Positions 57,049 to 64,000 of a stretch of DNA of 64,000 nucleotides are shown in pieces; position 1 is the first letter of the stretch, and each line of letters starts with the position of its first letter. Origin of the DNA: Dactylorhiza incarnata (Eukaryota; Streptophyta; Magnoliopsida; Asparagales; Orchidaceae); NCBI GenBank assembly GCA_033032865.1, contig JAWHQI010000049.1, positions 3,968,001 to 4,032,000 of the forward strand, read 5' to 3'. Below the pieces are notes generated by a model. It had not been told where the DNA came from. It saw only the letters and a program-made list of their open reading frames with translations, and did not search any database. The position numbers were made by a program, and so were the translations under genes.

Positions 57049-58646
57049 ATGGCTGGTCTAAGAAAGTTCCAAGGAGAAGACATGACTGGAGGCGAGGATC
57101 AAGGCGAGGAGTTCAGTGAGTCACCGCAGGTGGTGACGCCTAGGATGTTCGCGGACTTCAGGAGGGAGGTGCTTGACACCTTTGGGCTCACGGTCGCGCC
57201 ACTGCAGAGCAAGTTCGCGACCCCATCACCTCAGGCGACTCTTCCCCTAGCAGCGGTATGCGAGAACGCCTCGTGGGGGAGGGCCGGAAAGGAAATCGCA
57301 GGAGGTTCAGTCCAAGACTTGGAAGGGCGAGTGCTGTTCGCCAGCCCGACGAGCTTCGTGTCGGCGAGCTCCGTGCCGGCGAGCTCTGTGCCGGCGAGCA
57401 CGGCACAGGCAATCATGTGCTTGGAGGACTTAGCAACTGTGGGAGTGGTCCAGACGAACACCGTTCTCGCGAGAATAGTCCCCGCGAGCCCGAGTTTAGC
57501 GAGAGAGCTCGGGGGCGTGTGGGGCGAGAACGGGCGGCAGAAGGGGGAAGTCCCTTCTGCGAATTGGTACTTTCTGCACCTGTCTCGGCAGGGTTCGGAG
57601 AGTGGGACAGGGTGTACTACAACGGCAGGGATGACCCTGTCCAACATCTCCAGTCTTTTGAGGACTCGGTCTCTATCAGGCCGATGTCGGATGCCTTCAA
57701 GTGTCGGCTCTTCGCTGTCACCCTTAAAGAAAAGGCCAGGGACTGGTTCCATCAACTCCCTATGGGGTCTATCTACTCCTTTGAAGATTTGCGCCAAAGT
57801 TTTGTGTTGCGGTTCTCAACTTCGAAGAAAAGGAAGAAGGACGCCGAGTCCCTTTTCAAAGTGAAGCAGGAGCCGAAGGAGTCGTTGGCCCGCTACGCGG
57901 ATCGGTTCCAGGAAGAAGTGCTGCTCACTCAGGAGATGCCTGGGTTTGCACTCCAGTTCGCTTTCACCGTCGCGCTAAGGGAGAGATTTTTCAAAATGGC
58001 TTTGAAGAGGAAAGCCCCCGTCTCCAACGAGGAGTTGATGGAGAGGGTGGCGGAAGAGATTGAGAGTGAGGAGGCCAACCCGGAACTTACCAAGAGGCTA
58101 GCAAAGCTCAGTGAGCCAGAGGTCAGGCAGCAGGAAGTAAGGAGAAGGGAAGAGCCCAGGGCCCTGAAGGGGGAGTGGAGGTAGCGTTCCGAAGGAATGC
58201 AAGGTCAGGGAAGGCGCTACGGCCCGGGAAGGGGTAACTTCTATGGAGGTCAAGGAAGACCCCATCAGCTGGGATGGAGACAGGGTCCGAGGCAATTGCC
58301 TCCCCCACCTCAGCAAGCCATGGCGATCAAGCGAGGAAGAGGAGGAAGAGGAAGAAGGGAAGAGGCTAGAGAAGAAGCAGGAGAAGGGAGAAGGAGGAGG
58401 AATAGGATAGCGGAAGGCGAAACAGGGGAGGTAGCATTGCCGTATTGTGACTTCCACGATGATGAAGGTCACGTGACGGTCACCTGCCCAGAGTTCCTGG
58501 AAACAAAAAGGGGCCGAGTGCCCGCGCCAAGGCAACAGCAGCCGGTGAGAATCGAGAAAGTCGAGCCTCGAGAGGAGGAGGAAAGGTGTGAAGACAGAGT
58601 TGATGTGGGGAGTAAAGGAGGGATCGGGGTGATCCATGGGAGGTAG
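57049..58646 (+). pseudogene. E12 gag, broken
   Basis: The ATG at 57049 (MAGLRKFQGED) starts a frame with an acidic N-terminus. A shift somewhere between 57258 and 57640 moves coding to the frame that carries the Retrotrans_gag core (RVYYNGRDDP, RCRLFAVTLKEKARDWF, VLRFSTSKKRKK, ARYADRFQEE). That frame has a TAG at 58182 and then continues with a Gly/Arg-rich stretch (58200-58400) and a variant knuckle CDFHDDEGHVTVTC (near 58447-58490). The core matches E4 gag closely in motif order. Both frames are rich in short repeats in the shift zone, so the exact break cannot be placed. Confidence 0.82.
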
Positions 58647-58779
58647 GGGTAGAGGCAACCCGCAAGGCTAGCCTCCTTACCATCTATCGACGGAGCGTGG
58701 CCTCGACATCCACACCTCCACCCCCAGCGGAGAAAATTATTTCTCCCAGAAGGACATGCCAGGACATGAAGATCCATTC

Positions 58780-59130
58780 TGCGATGCGCTGGTCATCAAG
58801 ACTGCCATCGAGAACTTCACCATCTCGCGGATTCTAGTCGATAACGGGAGTTCGGTCAATGTCATCTTCAAAAGGCGTTTGCCGAAATGAAGGTGGAGGC
58901 CCGGAGGGTGTTGGCCTCTGATGGTCCCCTATTTGGTTTTTCGGGAGAAAGGAAGGAGGTAGAGGGTGGAGTGGGACTACATGTGACTCTCGGAGGGCAG
59001 TCCCGGAACTGCCGCTTCGTGATAGTGGACGCCCCGAGCAGCTAAAATGCCATCTTCAGATGGCCTCTCATCAACGATGCGTCCCTTCCACCTTCCACCA
59101 TTGCATCAAGTTCAACGCGGGTGGAATACA
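58780..59130 (+). pseudogene. E12 aspartic protease region
   Basis: The motif ISRILVDNGSSVNVIF (near 58810-58870) gives an active site DNG instead of DTG, a variant seen in this lineage. Frame changes follow at once. A later stretch recalls the second motif of retropepsins, but it is interrupted by a stop near 59042. The section 58647-58780 and the acidic stretch 59130-59410 are linkers. Confidence 0.65.
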
Positions 59131-59413
59131 GGTCCGGGTCCGGGGAGACCCCAAGGTGGAGAGACAGTGCTATGTGATGGCTGTCAACATAATAGCCTGG
59201 ATGAGAGAAGCAGAGGAGTGTGATAAAGTGATGGAGGAAGCGGCAGAAGCTAGAGGCGAGGAGGAAGAAGAGGAGAAAGAAGAGGGTGCCCAGGAAGGAG
59301 GGTCGAGGGAGTTGATGATGGTAGGGGAGGAAGAGATGGAGTAGCGAGCCCAAGAGCTCGCTTGCGGTGGAGAGAAGGAGAATGCTTGGGGAGAGCAATC
59401 TAGGCTGGAGGCC

Positions 59414-62400
59414 GTGGAGGAGGTCATGGAGCTTGAGGTCACCACCCGGCTTGGGGTGGTGGAGAAGGTCCGAGTCAGCGAAAAGCTTAGTTCGGAGGAG
59501 CAGGCTGAGATCCTAGCCTGCGTGCAGAAGAATGTGGATGTTTTCGCTTGGAGCGCTGCGGAGATGCCTGGGATCGATGCGGATGTGGCTTGGAACCGCC
59601 TCAACCTCGACCCTGACACCCACCCCATCTGATAAAAGAGGAGGGCCATTGCAAACAAGCTGGAAGGACCCATCCGAGAGGAGGTGGGTAAGCTCATGCA
59701 GGCAGGTTTTGTATCGGAGATAGCCTTCGGCCTTCGGTCTCCAACGTGGTCATGGCAAAGAAGGGAGGAGGTAAGTGGAGGATGTGTATCGACTTTTCAC
59801 TACTTAATAAATCATGCCCGAAATATTGTTACCCCCTGCCTAGAATCGGCGCGCTGGTTGACTCAGCTGTTGTTTTCTCTGTAATGTCATTCTTAGATGC
59901 TTTTTCAGGTTATCACCAAATTCGCATGCATCCCCGGAACATCAAAGATGTCTCCTTCATTACGGTGGATGGGTGTTACTGTTATAAGATGATGCCCTTC
60001 GGGCTCAAGAACGCAGGTGCCACATATCAAAGGATGATGGATAGGGTATTTCGCGAACAGAGGGGAAGAAACTTAGAGGTCTATGTTGATGATCTCATGG
60101 TAAAAAGCCGGGATCTTAGGTCTCACCTCTGAGACCTTGAGGAGACGTTTGGGACCCTACGGAAGTATAAGATGAAACTCAATCCCTTGAAGTGTGTCTT
60201 CGGAGCTAGCCGAGGGAAATTCCTGGGTCACTTGCTCACCCCGGCAGGGGTGGAGCCTAACCCAGACAAGGTCAAGGCGATAATAGAGTTGGGATCGCCA
60301 AGAAACACGAAGGAGGTTCAGAGCCTCATGGGGAAGCTGGCCGGACCTAGCAGGTTCCTCTCCAAGGCGGGGGAGAAGTGTGTGCCCTTCTTCAAGGTGC
60401 TGAGGGGCAATAAAAAATTTGAATTGACCCCGGAGTGTGAGGAAGCTTTTCAGGCTTTGAAAGGGGAACTCACCCAAACCCCCTACTTCAAGGGCCGAGA
60501 CCGGGAGAAGACATATCCCTGTTCCTGGGAGTAGGATCTGAGGCAGTAAGTTCAGTACTAATCCGGGAGGAAAGAAGAAAGAAATTCCCTATCTACTATG
60601 TCAGCCGAGTGCTGAAGAAGGCGGAGCTCCGGTACCTAATTTTGGAGAAGTTGGCTTTCGCTTTGGTGGTGGCGGCTCAGAGGCTTCGGCCCTACTTTCA
60701 GGCACATTCAATCAAAGTAATAACAGATCACCCGCTCCGCAAAGTCATGGAAGGGGTGGAGCAATCAGGAAGATTCCCAAAGTGGTTCGTGGAGCTGAGT
60801 GAGTTCAACATTACGTTTGTCCCTAGGGCGTCGATCAAGGCCCAAGCAGTGGCCGACTTCATGGCTGACTACACATCCGAAGTGGGGGAACATGAACCGC
60901 CTCCCCCAGTGGCGTGGAAGATGTTGGTGGATGGTGCATCAGGAAGGCACTCTTATGGAGGGGGAATCATCCTGGAGAGCCCTCAAGGTACAAAGATCGA
61001 ACAAGCTTTGAACATCCACTTCCCAATTACCAATAACCAAGCTGAGTACGAGGCGGTGATAGCGGGCCTTTGGTTGGCCCGAGAACTTGGAGTGCAAGAT
61101 GCGGAGGTCTCGACGGACTCCATTGTGGTGGCATGCCATGTCCGGGGAGAGTTTGAAGCAAAGGACCCGACTCTCGAGCGGTACCTAGAGAAGGTCAAGG
61201 GAGTCATCGGGCGATTTCGCACCTTCTCCATCAAACACGTGCCGAGGGAGGAGAGCACCCCCGCAGACCTCCTAGCCAAATTTGGTCCCCGAGTAGGAGG
61301 AACGATTTCGGAACTTTTCCAGCCCACCATCGAGGAAGGAGAACAGATGGAGATAGATCAGTGGACCTCGTGGATGGATCCTTTCGTCACTTTCCTATCA
61401 TCAGGGAAGTTCCCCGAAGGAGACATAGACAGGCGACGCTTCAGGTATAAGTCAGCTTATTATTCCTTGCATGCAGGAGGGCTATATAGGAAGACTCTCT
61501 CGGGACTCCTGACCCATTGTGTTTCTGAGGAGGAGGTCCCGAAAGTCCTCGAAGAAATTCACTCTAGGGAGTGTGGCAGTCATTCCGGGAGCCGAACCCT
61601 GGAGGGGAGGGTGTTGAGACAAGGCTACTTCTGGCCCACCCTCAGCAAAGATGCGGTGGAGTTTGTAAGAAGATGTTCAAAGTGCCAGCTCTATGCTCCA
61701 CTCCAACTCCTCCCAGCCCAGAGGCTCCGGACCATCACGGCTCTCTGGCCCTTTGCCATATGGGGGTTGGACCTAGTTGGCCCTTTCCCTCAAGCTAGCG
61801 GTCAAAGAAGGTTCTTATTGGTCATGATCAATTACTTCTCAAAATGGGTAGAAGTGAAGGCGCTCGCCAAGGTAACATCTCAGGTTGTGAGGAACTTTGT
61901 GTGGGGAGAAATAATTTGTAGGCACGGCCTCCCCTAGCTATAGTGATAGACAATGGGCCACAGTTTGCTAGCGAAGAGTTTGTTAGCTTTTGCACCCAGC
62001 TTGGCATCGACCTCAGGTTCACATCGGTTCACCACCCGAGAAGCAACGGCCAGGTGGAGGCGGCAAACAAAATAATCGTCAACCTACTAAAGAAGAAGGT
62101 GGAGAACCTTCGGGAGAACTGGGTAGAGCAGCTACCATCCGTTCTCTGGGCCATGAGGACTACCCCTAACACCGCCACTTGAGAGACCCCGTTCAAACTT
62201 TCTCATGGGTCCGAAGCAGTCCTTCCCATAGAGTTCGAAGTAAAGACCCCCAGGGTGATCGCCGCAGGTGAAGGGAATGAAGAGTGGCTAGTGGCCAATG
62301 ATGAGGAATAAAGGCTATCCTTGGACCTGGTAGACGAACTCCGCGACCAAGCCACCATCAGGCAGGAGGAAATCAAGCGACGAATGGCCCGATATTTTGA

Positions 62401-62622
62401 CAAGCATATCCGAGTAAAGCACTTTCAGAAAGGAGATCTGGTCTAGAAAAAGGTCGACGCGGCCGGAAGGGGGGCCGCGGTAGGTAAGCTCAACCCCAAT
62501 TGGGAGGGTCCATACATTGTAAGCGAAGTTCTCAAGTCAGGGCGGTACCACCTCCGAGATGTGGAAGGGGTACCTCTCAGCCGAGCCAGAAGTGGAGACG
62601 ATTTGAAGCGATTCTACCCTTG
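59414..62622 (+). pseudogene. E12 pol: RT, two RNase H domains, integrase
   Basis: Reverse transcriptase starts at 59414 (ACVQKNVDVFAWS). Two stops in a row lie at 59630-59635, and the frame shifts before GGGKWRMCIDF (59760). LDAFSGYHQIRMHP and YVDDLMVK (near 60080) are intact, and a stop follows at 60130. After FLGHLLTPAG a shift near 60500 leads into a long open stretch, 60609-61937. It holds the first RNase H end (YYVSR, RPYFQAHS), the second RNase H (Asp60930 in VDGAS, Glu61044 in NNQAEYEA, Asp61116 in STDS) and integrase (HSRECGSHSG, CSKCQ, WGLDLVGPFP). A shift near 61935 leads to IDNGPQF and HHPRSNGQVEAANK. The C-terminus ends DDLKRFYP at 62622 after stops at 62182, 62310 and 62446. Confidence 0.88.
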
Positions 62623-62680
62623 AAAGTTTTATTATGATATTAGTTGAATACTTTACTTCATCACTTGATAGTTATAGTTG

Positions 62681-63435
62681 TTATGCGAGGGCAGGGAAGG
62701 TGACAAGTATTGGTACTGGAATGCCCCAGATCGATTCCGCTCCCGGGCTCTCACTAGACGGGGGGTTTCAGGTTGATCTCTGGAGAGGCTGGCAAGGTGA
62801 CAAGTATTGGTGCTGGAATGCCCCAGATCGATTCTGCTCCTGGGCTCTCACTAGACGGGGGGTTTCAGGTTGATCTCTGGAGAGGCTGGAAAGGTGACAA
62901 GTATTGGTGCTGGAATGCCCCAGATCGATTCCGCTCCCGGGCTCTCACTAGACGGGGGGTTTCAGGTTGATCTCTGGAGAGGCTGGCAAGGTGACAAGTG
63001 TTGGTGCTGGAATGCCCCAGATCGATTCCTCTCCTGGGCTCTCACTAGATAGGGGGTTTCAGGTTGATATCTGAGAGGCTGGCAAGGTGACAAGTGTTGG
63101 TGCTGGAATGACCCAGATCGATTCCGCTCCCGGGATCTCACTAGACGGGGGTTTCAGGTTGATCTCTGGAGAGGCTGGCAAGGTGACAAGTATTGGTGCT
63201 GGAATGCCCCAGATCAATTCCGCTCCCGGGCTCTCACTAGACGGGGGGTTTCAGGTTGATCTCTGGAGAGGCTAGCAAGGTGAAAAGTATTGGTGCTGGA
63301 ATGCCCCAGATCGATTCCACTCCCGGGCTCTCACTAGACGGTGGGTTTCAGGTTGATCTCTGGAGAGGCTGGTAAGGTGACAAGTGTTGGTGCTGGATTG
63401 CCCTAGATCGATTCCGCTCCCGGGCTCTCACTAGA

Positions 63436-63471
<36 letters not shown>

Positions 63472-63926
63472 GGGGGGGGGGGTGGGGTGGGGGGTGGGGG
63501 GGGGGGGGGGTGGGGGTGGGGGTGGGGGGGGGGGGGGGGGCGGGGGTTCAGGTTGATCTCTGGAGAGGCTGGCAAGGTGACAAGTGTTGGTGCTGGAATG
63601 CCCCAGATTGATTCCGCACTCGGGCTCTCACTAGACGGGTGTTTTAGGTTGATCTCTGGAGAGGCTGACAAGGTGACAAGTATTGGTGCTGGAATGCCCC
63701 AGATCGATTCCGCTCCCGGGCTCTCACTAGATGGTGGGTTTTAGGTTGATCTCTGGAGAGGCTGGCAAGGTGACAAGTATTGGTGCTGGAATGCCCCAGA
63801 TCGATTCAGCTCCAGGGCTCTCTTTAGTCGGGGGGGTGTCAGGTTGATCTCTGGAGAGGCTGGCAAGGTGACAAGTGTTGGTGCTGGAATGCCCCAGGTC
63901 CATTCCGCTCCCAGGCTCTCATTAGA

Positions 63927-63927
<1 letters not shown>
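62681..63927 (+). repeat. 97-bp tandem array in E12 3' untranslated region
   Basis: Twelve units start with GGCAAGGTGACAAGT at about 62694, 62791, 62887, 62984, 63080, 63176, 63273, 63370, 63570, 63666, 63763 and 63861, 96 to 97 bp apart except where a G run intervenes. Each holds CCCCAGATCGATTCC, CTCCCGGGCTCTCACTAGAC, a G run and TTTCAGGTTGATCTCTGGAG. It starts about 60 bp after the pol stop. ORFs across it only reflect the repeat. Confidence 0.93.
63437..63541 (+). repeat. Long G run inside one repeat unit
   Basis: Where other units have five to eight G after CTAGAC, this one has 34 G and then G-rich sequence with single T to 63540. Confidence 0.85.

Positions 63928-64000
<73 letters not shown>
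63928..64000 (+). repeat. Uninterrupted G run to window end
   Basis: At least 73 G follow TTAGAC at the same place in the unit. The end of the run is not seen. It may be an assembly or sequencing artefact. Confidence 0.85.

Larger units (their letters stand above)
55685..64000 (+). mobile_element. E12: Tat-type Ty3/gypsy element, plus strand
   Basis: LTR, gag, protease, reverse transcriptase, two RNase H domains and integrase run left to right, followed by a tandem array in the 3' untranslated region. The 3' LTR lies beyond the window. The second RNase H with its own Asp-Glu-Asp residues marks the plant Tat lineage, as in E4. Several stops and frameshifts make it inactive. Confidence 0.87.

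Noticed and set aside
58098..58658. 186-codon minus-strand ORF
   Set aside because: It is antisense to the Gly/Arg-rich part of E12 gag, where base composition keeps the other strand open.
63348..63744. Pro-rich and Gly-rich ORFs
   Set aside because: They come from the G run and the 97-bp repeat.
62681..64000. CRISPR array or telomeric repeat
   Set aside because: Units are contiguous without unique spacers, 97 bp long, and unlike TTTAGGG; they adjoin gypsy pol.

Overview
This window is plant nuclear DNA made almost entirely of LTR retrotransposons nested inside one another. I see no host gene, rRNA, tRNA or CRISPR array. The evidence for a plant is Ty1/copia and Ty3/gypsy polyproteins of plant type: Sirevirus-like copia elements, chromodomain gypsy elements, and Tat-type gypsy elements with two RNase H domains. 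Primer sites match plant initiator-Met tRNA, and LTR promoters read TATAAATA. I cannot name the species; the density fits a repeat-rich intergenic region of a large angiosperm genome.

Layout, labelled E1-E12 in positional order. E1 (1-8474, +) is a young copia element with an intact 1318-aa Gag-Pol; its first 29 LTR bases lie left of the window. E1 sits in the 5' LTR of E2 (8475-16029, +), a decayed Sirevirus-like copia. E2 sits in the gag of E3 (16030-17610, -), of which the LTR and start of gag are visible. E3 in turn interrupts an antisense ORF in E4 (17611-26082, -), a Tat-type gypsy element. E4 sits in E5 (26083-29106 plus 38306-38737), a Del/Tekay-like gypsy LTR whose end is duplicated in tandem. 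The second E5 copy is split by E6 (29107-38305), a small coding-poor chromovirus-like element. The 3' LTR of E6 is split by E7 (31148-38229, -), a chromodomain gypsy element with paired LTRs and a near-perfect target-site duplication. E5 appears to lie in the region downstream of pol of E8 (38738-39786, 50851-52653, +), a Sirevirus-like fragment. E8 was also hit by E9 (39787-50850, -), a full Sirevirus-like copia with a third ORF after pol. The LTR of E8 is cut by the LTR of E10 (52654 to about 53482, +). Then come E11 (about 53483-55655, -), probably a solo LTR with a large TCGTCGAACG array, and E12 (55685 to the window end, +), a Tat-type gypsy element. E12 carries a 97-bp tandem array in its 3' untranslated region, ending in very long G runs.

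Age follows nesting. E1 LTRs differ at 2 of 1232 positions. The overlapping part of the E2 LTRs differs at about 2.5%. The stretches I compared in E6, E7 and E9 differ by roughly 5-6%. Only E1 looks capable of making its own proteins; all other coding regions carry stops, frameshifts or truncations.

The pattern I find most worth following is that at least seven different LTR families here, both copia and gypsy, carry repeated inverted motifs built on one core (TCGTCG/CGACGA), each in its own repeat format. Other points of interest are the antisense ORF in E4, the post-pol ORFs in E8 and E9, the E7 pol frame running into its LTR, and the satellite-like array of E12.
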